A stretch of DNA of 57,391 nucleotides, taken from an uncultured SAR116 cluster alpha proteobacterium. Its GTDB lineage: Bacteria; Pseudomonadota; Alphaproteobacteria; Puniceispirillales; Puniceispirillaceae. Positions 41,742-50,798 of the stretch are shown piece after piece. A program made the position numbers and the translations under genes. The notes below the pieces were generated by a model that made no database searches, was not told where the DNA came from, and saw only the letters and a list, made by a program, of their open reading frames with translations. Location of the stretch: assembly GCA_902578815.1 (NCBI GenBank), contig CACHEI010000012.1:1-57391 (forward strand), read 5' to 3'. The number at the start of each line of letters is the position of its first letter. The first letter of the stretch is position 1.

Positions 41742-42311
41742 TTATTCAACAATGACAATGAGCTTTTGTTCAATAATGACACCATTCTGCGTCAGTAAGC
41801 TGTGGTCATTCGCATTCAGTGTAACTGAGATCATATTATGGCCACTGGGGAGCGTGCCGATATGGAACCAATCACCATAGATGCGCGCCAGCTTTGCGCC
41901 ATTGACATAGATATGAGCATGGCCCTCACCCTTGTTGTTCTCAAGGCCGGCGGCCGCCCCGTTATAGGTGAAGTTTTCTGCACGAAGATTGAGATTCCAG
42001 CCACCAACAGGGTCTTTTTGGATGGTAGCGTTCATGGCTGGCTTTGCTGGCCAGTCGTCGACAGCAAGCATCCCATGTGAATGCGCACCTGCTTCCTTTA
42101 CGGACATGCCGCCATTTATGTTCGCGTGGTTTTCCATTTTCATGCCGGCGGGCATGGCAGATTGTTCGGGCATGTTCGATAGATCGCTGGCAATCCAGAA
42201 TAGGGCGGCTCCAATAAGCCCACCCGTCAGGAATGAAATGAACAAGCTTGTGCCTGCTGTCTTAGCTGGCGTATTGCCATCGCCGTTAAGGGGATGCGTT
42301 GAGGGTGTCAT
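41742..42311 (-). CDS. membrane-anchored Met/His-rich protein, putative metal-binding
   Basis: This 189-residue protein has one N-terminal transmembrane helix (about residues 19-42, TSLFISFLTGGLIGAALFWIAS). A Met/His-rich linker (MPEQSAMPAGMKMENHANINGGM...AGAHSHGM) follows, then a beta-rich periplasmic domain with GEGHAHIYVNGAKLARIYGDWFHIGTLPSGHNMISVTLNANDHSLL. The GHAHxYVNG...YGxWxH pattern and the methionines suggest binding of copper or a related metal. GGAG with 7 bases spacing selects ATG 42311. It follows the nicotinamidase gene by 22 bases on the same strand, but a link to the heterocycle pathway is not obvious. Confidence 0.7.
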   Translation of the reverse strand: MTPSTHPLNGDGNTPAKTAGTSLFISFLTGGLIGAALFWIASDLSNMPEQSAMPAGMKMENHANINGGMSVKEAGAHSHGMLAVDDWPAKPAMNATIQKDPVGGWNLNLRAENFTYNGAAAGLENNKGEGHAHIYVNGAKLARIYGDWFHIGTLPSGHNMISVTLNANDHSLLTQNGVIIEQKLIVIVE

Positions 42312-42333
42312 GACATCACTCCAAAAATTCAAT

Positions 42334-42927
42334 TCAAACAAGCTTTACGCCGGAGTTACGCATTTTCTCCAGTGCCGCATTAAGTGATCCGTTAAAATTA
42401 ATCCCCCGGCAACTTGCCAACTGGACTTCCACTTCAAATCCCTCAGAGACGCCGTCAAGGGCCGACCAAGCCACACAGAAATCTGTTGCCAACCCCGCCA
42501 TGGTCAATTGAGTGCATCCAATATCCCGCAGATACCCGGTAAGGCCAGTCTGTGTTTTTTTATCATTCTCAAAAAAGGCCGAATAGGAATCAACCGCGGG
42601 GTTCATTCCCTTGCGGATGATTGCGGCAGCGCGTGATGTATCGAGCGCGGGATGAAAGGCCGCGCCGTCGCTGCCCTGAATGCAATGGTCCGGCCACAGA
42701 ACCTGTGGCCCATAGTACATGTCGATCATCTCTAGCGGAGCTTTTCCCGAATGCGACGAGGCAAAGCTGCTATGGCCCTGCGGATGCCAGTCCTGTGTCA
42801 GCACCACTACATCATGTGCTGCCATCATCTCATTGATCGAAGGCATAATCTGATCACCACCCTCGACCGCCAGTGCCCCACCGGGACAAAAATCATTCTG
42901 CGGGTCGATCACAACAAGACAACTCAT
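42334..42927 (-). CDS. pncA: nicotinamidase / isochorismatase-family hydrolase
   Basis: This 197-residue cysteine hydrolase is predicted to convert nicotinamide to nicotinate. The triad is Asp in VVIDPQNDFCPGGAL, Lys in IIRKGMNP and Cys in AGLATDFCVAWSA. The metal ligands DWHPQGH...SFA and the LWPDHCIQGSDGAAFHPAL segment are typical of PncA rather than general isochorismatases. The start is ATG 42927, with AGGGGG upstream. Its position after a nicotinate-type ring-degradation cluster on the same strand fits supply of nicotinate from nicotinamide, although the enzyme also serves NAD salvage. Confidence 0.9.
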   Translation of the reverse strand: MSCLVVIDPQNDFCPGGALAVEGGDQIMPSINEMMAAHDVVVLTQDWHPQGHSSFASSHSGKAPLEMIDMYYGPQVLWPDHCIQGSDGAAFHPALDTSRAAAIIRKGMNPAVDSYSAFFENDKKTQTGLTGYLRDIGCTQLTMAGLATDFCVAWSALDGVSEGFEVEVQLASCRGINFNGSLNAALEKMRNSGVKLV

Positions 42928-42998
42928 CCCATTTCCCCCTGCTTTTAACGAGGTTTCAGTTAGTCAATGCTAGGGTCTTTTCAGCGTAAGTCAAAGTC

Positions 42999-43580
42999 TC
43001 AACGAAGCCCGTCCTTACCTTTGACCTCATGGGTTTGCAACCCCCCCATGCGGTGATGGATTCGTGGGCCCCGCGACATTGCCAGTGCAAACATCAACTC
43101 GCCACTGCGCGGTGCGTCTGGAAGACGGACCTCCATTGCATCAAAATGGCTGCGGACATAGGCGGCGTTGATATGGCCAAGTGGAATGTCGATGGGGGTG
43201 CCGGGACCGCCAACTTTCATCGCTGAGGGTACAATGGCCTTAGCCTCGCCAAGCCTCTCACGCATCGCATAGCCGCCAGGCACATGCCACAGGGCGGTAT
43301 GCTCAAGTTCACCACCTTCACCGGCAAGTGCTGCCTTGCCATAACCATCGATGCCTTTAATGTCACCCAGCGCATCAATCAGCGTATCTGTCATCTGCAG
43401 GCCCAGCGGTTTCAGATCATCTATAGCGGATTGCAGGTCTTCCTGCCAGACCCCGGCAAAGGGGTTGACGACAATGGCGACAATAGCCGCGCGGCAGCGC
43501 GGCTGATCACCAACCGGACCATTTTCATGATGAATGGTCTCGATAAAGGTCATCATTTTACGCAATGTGAAGTCAGGCAT
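42999..43580 (-). CDS. AA_synth (amino acid synthesis) family protein
   Basis: This 193-residue protein matches the family PF06684 pattern: R(R/K)MMTFIETIHHENG at the start, RCRAAIVAIVVNPFAGVWQEDL, YGKAALAGEGGELEHTALWHVPGGYAMRE, AIVPSAMKVGGPGTPIDIPLGHINAAYVRSHFDAMEVRLPDAPRSGE and GGLQTHEVKG. The family adopts a chorismate-mutase-like fold and was named from gene context; its reaction is not established. Its ATG overlaps the stop of the UPF0280 gene by 8 bases, and it is made from the same message as the reductase and the molybdenum hydroxylase, so a role in heterocycle catabolism is the better inference. Confidence 0.85.
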   Translation of the reverse strand: MPDFTLRKMMTFIETIHHENGPVGDQPRCRAAIVAIVVNPFAGVWQEDLQSAIDDLKPLGLQMTDTLIDALGDIKGIDGYGKAALAGEGGELEHTALWHVPGGYAMRERLGEAKAIVPSAMKVGGPGTPIDIPLGHINAAYVRSHFDAMEVRLPDAPRSGELMFALAMSRGPRIHHRMGGLQTHEVKGKDGLR

Positions 43581-44490
43581 AATGTTTTTCTGCTTTCCTG
43601 TTGTTATTTCTGGTAAAATCAGGGGTGATATGCTGTCCCGTCATGCCGATGATCTCGGTATGTCCCTGCAGCGATATCACCGCCCCGGCGATATGTTCCT
43701 GATCAAGCATCTGCTGCGCTACGGTCCGGCCTCCATCCACCGCGGCGAACACATCATTCCGGGGCAGTGGCGGTACCGCAATGGTAACAAGCCTGTCGCC
43801 AAGATCGCTCTCGGGGTTGAGGCTGTTTGCTGGCACCCTCTCAATGCCTCTGTGGCTTGGCAGGGTGACACTGTTCGCAATCAGCGTCGCCGCAATATCT
43901 GCGGTGGCTGCCGTGCGGGCAAGAACGCTAACGCTGTCAGCGATGCCAAGGGAATGGCTTCGGCCCTGCCATCCTGATGTCGCAAGTCCGCGCCAGACTG
44001 TTGGCCCGTATATCGTCATTATTCCGCCGGCAACTCCAGCAAGTTGTGCTTTTGCTATGGTGTCGGGAGCGGTCCAGAAAGCAACATCGCCTCCATTATT
44101 AACGCTGATTTTTGTCACGTCATTGGCGAGTTTGGCGGTAAGCATGGCGGCCAGAATATGATCGGCCACCGCGCCGGCAACAGCAATCATCGGTGTGACA
44201 AAGCGTCCATCCGCCAGATGACAGGCCGCCTGCATTCGCCGTGCCACGGGTCCCGCGAATTGCCGGCTGCTGTGATGGCGGGCCCGAAGCAGTGGCAATT
44301 CCTCAACCAACGTTGCAAGAACCGATTTGCCGGCCTTGGTCGCCGCTGTGAAAAGTGCGCTTCTGTGGCGGCCATCGGCATCAATGATCATGTCGATGGG
44401 GCCATGCTGGAGATGGAGCCTGTTACCAGCGCCAATCAGGCGGGCCTGCATTCCAGTGGCCGTGGGCTGGGGGTTAACCGTCATCATCAT
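43573..44490 (-). CDS. UPF0280 family protein (ApbE-like fold)
   Basis: This 305-residue protein belongs to UPF0280, which is related to the ApbE flavin transferase fold. It shows LHLQHGPIDMIIDADG, AVAGAVADHILAAMLTAKLANDVTKISVNNGGDVAFW, a segment resembling ApbE's VNxGGD motif, and LATSGWQGRSHSLGIADSVSVLARTAATADIAATLIANSV. It could attach or handle a flavin for the neighbouring reductase, an inference only. Several consecutive ATGs (44490-44484) follow a CGCCAGAG stretch; the longer frame to 44523 overlaps the reductase. It overlaps the reductase gene upstream and the AA_synth gene downstream. Confidence 0.85.
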   Translation of the reverse strand: MMMTVNPQPTATGMQARLIGAGNRLHLQHGPIDMIIDADGRHRSALFTAATKAGKSVLATLVEELPLLRARHHSSRQFAGPVARRMQAACHLADGRFVTPMIAVAGAVADHILAAMLTAKLANDVTKISVNNGGDVAFWTAPDTIAKAQLAGVAGGIMTIYGPTVWRGLATSGWQGRSHSLGIADSVSVLARTAATADIAATLIANSVTLPSHRGIERVPANSLNPESDLGDRLVTIAVPPLPRNDVFAAVDGGRTVAQQMLDQEHIAGAVISLQGHTEIIGMTGQHITPDFTRNNNRKAEKHYA

Positions 44491-45949
44491 CTCTGGCGAG
44501 CAATGAGTTGGCACCGGGCGCAATCAACTGTGAGTTGGCGCCATATTCGCTGCCAGTCTCGACAGCCTCGGCAATGCTGCGGATGGCGCTGTCATGCCCG
44601 CCAAGTTCAAGATAATCCGCGCGGCTAACAGTAAATTCCAGAGGCGCTACCAGTGCAGGCGTTGGCACATAACCAAAGGCATTGTCTGGCAAATTCAGAA
44701 CGTCAAGCATGATCGTGATGCCACCACCAGGCCAGACATAGGCCGGTACGCCGCCACATGATACAGCAGTATGTTGCGCCTGTACCGACCGGGTCAATTT
44801 GACCGGATTTTTTGTTGCGCCGGCACGTAATGAACCGCCGGCACCGCCCATAAACAGAACCGTACAGAGCGCCGGCTCACAATTCTCTGTGATCAGGTCG
44901 ACAGTCGGTCGCAATGTCTGGGGCAGGGGCTTTTCCTTTGGCTGTAATTCCTCATCAAGCTGAAAATAGGCAAATTGGTCTCCGGTGGTTGAAACCATGA
45001 GCAAGGTCAAGCCGGGCCGGGCGCCCTTTTTCGGATTCCAGTCACCCAGAATGGTCAGGGGATCCTGAATGTTCGTGCCACCCCAGCCAAGACCCGGCTC
45101 AGCGACTTGAAAATACCGCCCCGGGGTAGATCGTCTGCCCTTGATCCTGATGCCCGTCTCCGGCCAGTCAATGACCTTGCCCGCCTGATGCTCGGAAACG
45201 ACGCCGGTGATATGGTCATCGACCACCACGACCTCATCGACTAGCCCTTTCCATTGAGATGCAAACATGCCAATCGTCGCCGAACCACAGCCGACGCGCA
45301 TTCGTTTCTCGGCAAGGCCATTGACGATCGGTGCTTCGCCTGCCTGCACGGTGATGGTGGCACCGTCGTCAATCGTAAATTCGACAGCCTCCCTGTTGCA
45401 TAGGCGCATCAGCGTGTCACAGGTTGTTCGGCCCTCCTGTTTCGAGCCGCCGGTCAAATGATCAACGCCGCCAAGCGAGAGCATCTGAGAGCCATATTCC
45501 GAAGTTATCATCAGGCCAACCGCCTCACCATTGCAGCGCACTGTTGAGCCTTCCTTGCCAAGATGACGATCAGTGTCAATCTTCACTTTAACCCCGCAAT
45601 AGGAGAAAATTGCCTCGGTAACGACTGTGACAAAATCAACACCGTCGATTTCCCGGCTAATAATGAAGGGGGCGGGCTTGTAGTCCGGATAGGTCGTGCC
45701 AGCACCGACAGCGGTGACAAACATCTGGTCGCTCTGGTCAAAGCCACCATTCCAGCCAGCGCCAAGAAACGGCTTTACCTGATCACCAGCGGCAAGCCGC
45801 CGATCGAGGATGGTCAAAGGATCCAACCGCACAATCTTGCCATCATCATTAGCGTAGCGATCACAGGCTCCGCTTTTGCCCTCGGCAATGTAGCACATAA
45901 CCGGACAGGCATCGCATCTGATCTTTTCGTCCTTCTGCCTCGCCCTCAT
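44474..45949 (-). CDS. hnr: 6-hydroxynicotinate reductase family iron-sulfur protein
   Basis: This 491-residue protein resembles the 6-hydroxynicotinate reductase family, which reduces a hydroxylated pyridine ring. The N-terminus IRCDACPVMCYIAEGKSGACDRY holds four cysteines for a [4Fe-4S] cluster. Highly family-specific stretches follow: VGAGTTYPDYKPAPFI, IFSYCGVKVKIDTDRHLG, SEYGSQMLSLGGVDHLTGGSK, MRVGCGSATIGMF, DDHITGVVSEHQAGK, IKGRRSTPGRYFQVAEPGLGWGGTN and VLFMGGAGGSLRAG. The ATG overlaps the stop of the molybdenum hydroxylase gene (ATGA), so both steps are co-expressed. Family assignment is strong; the true substrate could be a related N-heterocycle. Confidence 0.88.
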   Translation of the reverse strand: MRARQKDEKIRCDACPVMCYIAEGKSGACDRYANDDGKIVRLDPLTILDRRLAAGDQVKPFLGAGWNGGFDQSDQMFVTAVGAGTTYPDYKPAPFIISREIDGVDFVTVVTEAIFSYCGVKVKIDTDRHLGKEGSTVRCNGEAVGLMITSEYGSQMLSLGGVDHLTGGSKQEGRTTCDTLMRLCNREAVEFTIDDGATITVQAGEAPIVNGLAEKRMRVGCGSATIGMFASQWKGLVDEVVVVDDHITGVVSEHQAGKVIDWPETGIRIKGRRSTPGRYFQVAEPGLGWGGTNIQDPLTILGDWNPKKGARPGLTLLMVSTTGDQFAYFQLDEELQPKEKPLPQTLRPTVDLITENCEPALCTVLFMGGAGGSLRAGATKNPVKLTRSVQAQHTAVSCGGVPAYVWPGGGITIMLDVLNLPDNAFGYVPTPALVAPLEFTVSRADYLELGGHDSAIRSIAEAVETGSEYGANSQLIAPGANSLLARDDDDG

Positions 45950-48714
45950 CTGCCACCTCCTGAACGGCTAGCCTCAATTGCGGCCAGAACCCGGTGGGGC
46001 AGCGCCGGAACCATTTCGAGATCAGCTCCGCTTGCATGGCGAATAGCGTTAAGGATGGCAGGTGCCGCAGGTATCAGCACATGCTCACCAAGACCCTTTG
46101 CACCCATCGGTCCAACCGGATCGGGTTTTTCAATGAAAATTGTCTCGATGGTTGGCATATCGCCAATCGAGGGGATCAAATAATCATGCAGATTCTCGGT
46201 TCGCCCGGGTATGAATTCCTCCATCAGCGCCATACCAAGACCCTGTGCAATTCCACCCTCAATCTGTCCGGTGGCAAGAACTGGATTAATCACGCGGCCA
46301 AGATCATGCGCGGCAACCATGTGCAGCACCTGGACAGTGCCAAGCAACAAGTCAACCTCGACCTCGGCAATCTGCGCACCATAGCCATAGACCTCATAGG
46401 GACTGCCCTGACCATCCTCATCAAGTGGTTTGGTCTGCGGGTCAAAACTTTCTTCGGCGCGCAGAACATACCCGAATGCGTCAACCGGCATGTCTGAAAG
46501 TTCAATATGCTGAGTGTCGACGTCGCCGCTGATGATGATTTTTGATCCCTCAAGTCTCAGGGTGGCGCTGTCATCCATATTGCTGAGGCGCAGAATATCA
46601 CGGCGCAGCGCGCGCCCGGACAATTCAGCCGCCTTGCCGGTGATGAATGTCTGGCGTGATGCCGAGGTTTTGCCACAATCTGGTGTCAGTGCAGTATCTG
46701 GTCCGATCAATTCGAAATCTACAATGCTGATTCCAAGCGCATCGGCGCAAATCTGGGTAATGACCGTATTGGATCCCTGACCGATATCCGTTGCGCCCTG
46801 ATGCAGCCTCAGCTCTCCCTGCGGTGTGATTCCGAGGCGCACGGTAGACGGATTGGGCAGGGCAGTATTGCCACAACCATACCAGCAGGAGGCAACGCCG
46901 ATGCCGCGTTTGACATGCTTATTTGCAGTGTTAAAGTTCGCCACGCGGTCGCCCGCGGCCTGCCATCTGTCTGCGAGCGCCATAAGACATTCGGCGATGC
47001 CCACCCCATGAAGTTGTTGACCACAAACCGTTCTGTCACCATCACGAAGCGCATTCTGGATTCTGATCTGAAGCCGATCAAGTTCCACAGCGTCTGCCAG
47101 CCGATCCATGAGTTTTTCCTGCAGGAGTGCGGCCTGCGGCACCCCAAAACCGCGAAACGCGCCGGCGACTGGCCCGTTGGTGTGAATTGCGCTAGCCTCG
47201 GCAAAATAATGTGGCACACGATACGGACCAGAAGCATGTATCGGAACGCGTGTCGCAACGGTCGGTCCCCAGCTGGCGTAGGCACCGGTGTTGAAATCAC
47301 CCTCAAAAACCATGCCGGTGATTGTTCCATAGCGATCCGCCGACAGCCGGCCTTGCATCTTTGCCGGGTGGCGCTTTGTCGTCGATGTCATCGATTCATG
47401 ACGTGTGTACACCATGCGGCAAGGCCGTCCTGTTTTCAGGGCAGCCAGACCAACAAGGGGCTGCAGGGATACATCCAGCTTTGTGCCAAATCCACCTCCA
47501 GCAGCGGCAGGAACAATCCGAACACGCGCCAGTGGCAGGCCAAGAACCTTTGCCGTGTCCTCCTGATCCATCACCGGCGCCTGCGTACAGGCGGCGATGG
47601 TCAAAATATCGCCATCCATCCAAGCGCATCCTGCCTCGGGTTCGATGGGCGCATGTTCGACATAGCTGGTACTGATGGTGGCGTCGACGACGATTTCGCC
47701 ATGGTCCAACCCCGCTGCGCCATCACCCGATTTCACCCTGCCAGTAATAAGAAGGTTACCATTACGGTTTTCATGCAGAATAATATCCTTGGCGGCTCTG
47801 GCCTCCTCACTGCTCATCACCGGCTCGCGAGGTGTCCAAACAATCGGAAAATCTTCGAGGTCGAAACTGGCAAGTTGATCAGCGTCACCAACGACAAGGG
47901 CAACAGCCTCACCGCGGAAGCGGGCAATTGTCTCGGCAAGCGCCGGCTGGTCGGCAAAGGGAGGGATCACACCAAACGCGTTTACGCCGGCAATGTCTGC
48001 GGCGGTGACAATTGTTTCGACGAATGGGTGGCGTGATTGCCATTCCTCAATGTCGCCAAATGTGAAGGCAGCATGAAAATGCGGCGACCGGATCGCCCGT
48101 ACAAGCAGTGCATTATCGGGCCAGTGATCAGCCCCAAAAACTTCACTGAAATTAACTTTCTGGTGCCCGTCAAGACGCCATACCCCAGTCCCAACAGCCG
48201 CACCGGTGGCAGGCGAGGGCTGTTCCACTAGGCAGGCACCGGCATCAAGCACGGCATCGATGATTTTGATGTAGCCGGTACAGCGACACAACACGCCACC
48301 AAGTGCATCCTGAACGGCCTGTTTGTCCGGCTTTGGGTTTTGCCGCAACAACGCGGTTGCCGCCATCATCATGCCTGGCGTGCAAATTCCGCATTGAGCA
48401 GCACCATGGCGCAGGAAGGATTGCTGCAAGGCCGACAGCCTGCCATCATCCCCATTCAGCGACAGGGCGGTTTCAATTCTGCGGCCACTGGCCTGTCTGG
48501 CAGGAACAAGACAGGCGCAGACCGGATCACCATCGAGGAGGACTGTGCATGCTCCGCAATCACCTGCATTACAGCCAATTTTGGTGTCGCGCAGCCCAAA
48601 CTTCTCACGCAGAACATCGCTGAGCCGCATCGAGTGTGGGCATTCGATTTCCGTGCTGACTCCGTTAACGGTAAAATTCATACGATTGCCAGTCTGTGAT
48701 ACGCCATACATCAT
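45946..48714 (-). CDS. xanthine dehydrogenase-family molybdenum hydroxylase, fused [2Fe-2S] and molybdopterin subunits
   Basis: This 922-residue enzyme combines two subunits usually separate in the CoxS/CoxL arrangement. Residues 1-165 form the iron-sulfur part, with a plant-type cluster (Cys48, Cys53, Cys56, Cys68) and a second cluster (CGIC near 108-111, CRC near 143-145). The molybdopterin domain follows: FGDIEEW, GGGFGTK, AGAFRGFGVPQ, QGSNTVITQIC and PMGAKGLGEHV, which holds the catalytic glutamate. Such enzymes hydroxylate N-heterocycles with water-derived oxygen; nicotinate to 6-hydroxynicotinate fits the neighbouring reductase. ATG 48714 overlaps the FAD-subunit stop. Longer frames use a TTG at 48729. 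Confidence 0.92.
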   Translation of the reverse strand: MMYGVSQTGNRMNFTVNGVSTEIECPHSMRLSDVLREKFGLRDTKIGCNAGDCGACTVLLDGDPVCACLVPARQASGRRIETALSLNGDDGRLSALQQSFLRHGAAQCGICTPGMMMAATALLRQNPKPDKQAVQDALGGVLCRCTGYIKIIDAVLDAGACLVEQPSPATGAAVGTGVWRLDGHQKVNFSEVFGADHWPDNALLVRAIRSPHFHAAFTFGDIEEWQSRHPFVETIVTAADIAGVNAFGVIPPFADQPALAETIARFRGEAVALVVGDADQLASFDLEDFPIVWTPREPVMSSEEARAAKDIILHENRNGNLLITGRVKSGDGAAGLDHGEIVVDATISTSYVEHAPIEPEAGCAWMDGDILTIAACTQAPVMDQEDTAKVLGLPLARVRIVPAAAGGGFGTKLDVSLQPLVGLAALKTGRPCRMVYTRHESMTSTTKRHPAKMQGRLSADRYGTITGMVFEGDFNTGAYASWGPTVATRVPIHASGPYRVPHYFAEASAIHTNGPVAGAFRGFGVPQAALLQEKLMDRLADAVELDRLQIRIQNALRDGDRTVCGQQLHGVGIAECLMALADRWQAAGDRVANFNTANKHVKRGIGVASCWYGCGNTALPNPSTVRLGITPQGELRLHQGATDIGQGSNTVITQICADALGISIVDFELIGPDTALTPDCGKTSASRQTFITGKAAELSGRALRRDILRLSNMDDSATLRLEGSKIIISGDVDTQHIELSDMPVDAFGYVLRAEESFDPQTKPLDEDGQGSPYEVYGYGAQIAEVEVDLLLGTVQVLHMVAAHDLGRVINPVLATGQIEGGIAQGLGMALMEEFIPGRTENLHDYLIPSIGDMPTIETIFIEKPDPVGPMGAKGLGEHVLIPAAPAILNAIRHASGADLEMVPALPHRVLAAIEASRSGGGR

Positions 48715-49556
48715 GACACCTTTGAACAAAGATCTGCAATCACGCGCTGGCTGATCTCGGCTGCGGCCCTGTGCCGATACTCTGCCGAGGCGCGCACATC
48801 GGCAATTGGCGAGAGCGAAGAACTGATGCCCGTGATTGTCTCGCGGGCCAGTTCAGGGGCGTCTTTTACGTCTGTATCAACAAGCGCGTCCTCCAGTTCT
48901 CGCAGGCGCACAGCAACAGGCGCGCAGGCACCCACAGCAATCCGTGCATCGCTGATCCTGCCTCCATCAACAGCCAGCCGGACGGCGACCATGGCGATTG
49001 ATATGACGAGATAATGCCGCGCGCCGAGCTTGTGAAATGCAGAGACCCCGGTTTCGGCCGTTTCGGGGACATGAATGGCGACCACCAGCTCATCTGGCGC
49101 AAGCGCCGTTTGCCGTGCGCCGGTCAGAAATTTAGCAAGCTCGAGCTGTCGGCGACCTCGCACGGATGACAGCTCGATTTCCGCGTCAAGCGCCATCAGA
49201 CAGGGCACGCTGTCAGCCGCTGGTGACGCCGTGCACAGATTGCCGCCAATTGTACCGCTGTTTTGGATTTGCACGGCACCGATCTCGCGGCTTGCTTGCT
49301 TGAGCATTGCATAGCTGGCAGGAAGTGATGTTTGCAGGATTTCACGCCAGCTTGTCGCTGCCCCAAACCGCCGCCAGCCATCCCTCATCTCGATACCCCG
49401 AAGCTCTTCAATCGCCGTGATGTCAAGAAGCGGCCCGTCCAGCGTGGGCGTATGGCGCGTGGGATAGATATCAGTACAGCCCGCCAAAACCAGAGGCTGT
49501 TCTGCCGCCAGCCAGTCCAATGCGTCATCGAGTTTGTGAGGCCGTAGATACGCCAT
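48711..49556 (-). CDS. FAD-binding subunit of molybdenum hydroxylase (CoxM type)
   Basis: This 281-residue FAD subunit passes electrons from the Fe-S clusters to an acceptor. It shows KLDDALDWLAAEQPLVLAGCTDIYPTRH, the FAD-binding IQNSGTIGGNLCTASPAADSVPCLMALDAEIEL and FHKLGARHYLVISIAMVAVRL, followed by the CO_deh_flav_C domain. The YRHRAAAEI end is typical. It is the first gene of the leftward operon (FAD subunit, fused hydroxylase, reductase, UPF0280, AA_synth), and its ATG at 49556 lies 27 bases from an operator-like motif. A divergent MarR regulator gene follows on the other side. Confidence 0.92.
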   Translation of the reverse strand: MAYLRPHKLDDALDWLAAEQPLVLAGCTDIYPTRHTPTLDGPLLDITAIEELRGIEMRDGWRRFGAATSWREILQTSLPASYAMLKQASREIGAVQIQNSGTIGGNLCTASPAADSVPCLMALDAEIELSSVRGRRQLELAKFLTGARQTALAPDELVVAIHVPETAETGVSAFHKLGARHYLVISIAMVAVRLAVDGGRISDARIAVGACAPVAVRLRELEDALVDTDVKDAPELARETITGISSSLSPIADVRASAEYRHRAAAEISQRVIADLCSKVS

Positions 49557-49582
49557 CGACCAAGCACCAGATATTGTTGTAA

Positions 49583-49603
49583 AAATTGTTTGTGTACAAA
49601 TAG
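49583..49603. promoter_or_regulatory. MarR-type operator motif, site 1
   Basis: TTGTTTGTGTACAAATAG, around a TGTACA core, lies between the divergent FAD-subunit and MarR genes. Matching motifs occur near 54870-54892 and, inverted, at 56376-56396, each at a promoter of the same catabolic locus. It probably binds the adjacent MarR protein. Confidence 0.65.
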
Positions 49604-49674
49604 ACTGTGCTATGCTGATAGGGGTGTGTCAACCGGGATTTGCGGCTATCATGCCGCAGGCTGGAGAATGGATT

Positions 49675-50094
49675 ATGGAAGACAGCGACAGCTACATTCT
49701 GGAAAGCCAGATTGGCTTTGTTATGCGCCGTGTGGTGCAGCGCCATATCGCGATTTTCTCCTCTCTGATTCCGGATTTGACGCCGACGCAATTTGCCGCA
49801 CTTGTCAAACTTTGTGAGTTGGGTCAGGCATCACAGAACGAGCTTGGGCGGTTGACCTCGATGGATGTTGCCACAATCAAGGGGGTGGTTGACAGGTTGC
49901 GGGGGCGTGGGCTGGTTTTGGCTGAACCGCTGGCCAGTGACAAGCGACGGCTGACTCTTACCCCAACCCCACAGGGCAAGGTGCTTTTCAGAAAGTTGGT
50001 TTCAAGGGCGCGTGAGGTGTCGCAGCAAACACTTAGCCCCCTGTCAGAGGCTGAGAGCCAGCAATTGATGGTGTTACTCAGAAAACTTGGCTGA
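49675..50094 (+). CDS. MarR family transcriptional regulator
   Basis: This is a 139-residue winged-helix regulator. The MarR core is readable as LTPTQFAALVKLCELGQASQNELGRLTSMDVATIKGVVDRLRGRGLVLAEPLASDKRRLTLTPTPQGKVLF, with the recognition helix and the DxRR wing, plus N- and C-terminal dimerisation helices. GGAG with 8 bases spacing selects ATG 49675; the upstream frame to 49612 runs through the promoter. It diverges from the molybdenum hydroxylase operon and converges with the ABC transporter operon. It is probably a ligand-responsive repressor of the three flanking units, consistent with three copies of one operator-like motif. Confidence 0.92.
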   Translation: MEDSDSYILESQIGFVMRRVVQRHIAIFSSLIPDLTPTQFAALVKLCELGQASQNELGRLTSMDVATIKGVVDRLRGRGLVLAEPLASDKRRLTLTPTPQGKVLFRKLVSRAREVSQQTLSPLSEAESQQLMVLLRKLG

Positions 50095-50102
50095 GCTGTC
50101 AA

Positions 50103-50798
50103 TTAAACGCCAACAAACCGCGTCAGAAGTTCTTGTTTTGCCTCGAGTTCGGCGGTGGTGACAGGTGGGTGATTCCTACCATTTTCCAGAAAAACCACGC
50201 GATCAGCGATTGACAGAACGGCTTCGACGCGCTGCTCAACCAGAAGAATGGCAACACCGCGCGCGCGCAGTGCCGTTACCGCCTTGCGGATCTGTTCAAT
50301 CATCGAGGGTTGAAGTCCTTCCGTCGGCTCATCAAGAAGCAGCACCGAGGGGTTGATACAAAGCGCACGGCCAGTGGCCAGCATCTGCTGTTCACCACCA
50401 GACAGGGTGTCGGCACGCTGGTCAAGACGTTCACGCAGACGCGGGAACATGCCAAGCACCTGATCGCGGATATCATCGTCCTGCCGGCGCACCATCAGCC
50501 CAATTTCCAGATTCTCGGCAACGGTCAGTTCGGCGAATAGTCGGCGTCCCTGTGGAATGTAGCCGATGCCACGTTTTGGCACCTCATGAGCCGGGAGCGA
50601 AGAGACCGTCTCGCCACTAAGCGCAACCGAGCCGGCATTGGCCGGGATCAATCCCATGATTGTTTTTATGCAGGTTGTCTTTCCTGCACCATTGCGTCCC
50701 AATAGACAGACAATCTCGCCTGCGTTCACCTCAAAGGAGATGTCATGAAGGACCTGCGCATTGCCATAGCCAGATGATAAATTCCTGATTGAGAGCAT
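50103..50798 (-). CDS. branched-chain-type ABC transporter ATP-binding protein, LivF type
   Basis: This ATPase subunit (231 aa) has Walker A GRNGAGKTT, signature LSGGEQQMLATGRAL, Walker B VLLLDEPTEGLQP, and the H-loop variant LLVEQRVEA. IGYIPQGRRLFAELTVAENLEIG identifies the LivF group. It is the last gene of the five-gene importer operon. Its ATG overlaps the TAA of the LivG-type gene. It ends 8 bases from the convergent MarR gene. Confidence 0.93.
   Translation of the reverse strand: MLSIRNLSSGYGNAQVLHDISFEVNAGEIVCLLGRNGAGKTTCIKTIMGLIPANAGSVALSGETVSSLPAHEVPKRGIGYIPQGRRLFAELTVAENLEIGLMVRRQDDDIRDQVLGMFPRLRERLDQRADTLSGGEQQMLATGRALCINPSVLLLDEPTEGLQPSMIEQIRKAVTALRARGVAILLVEQRVEAVLSIADRVVFLENGRNHPPVTTAELEAKQELLTRFVGV

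Noticed and set aside
46801..48036. Long plus-strand frame (411 codons) antisense to the molybdenum hydroxylase
   Set aside because: It is a shadow of a GC-rich gene in the opposite frame, with no protein-like pattern; the minus-strand gene has full domain support.
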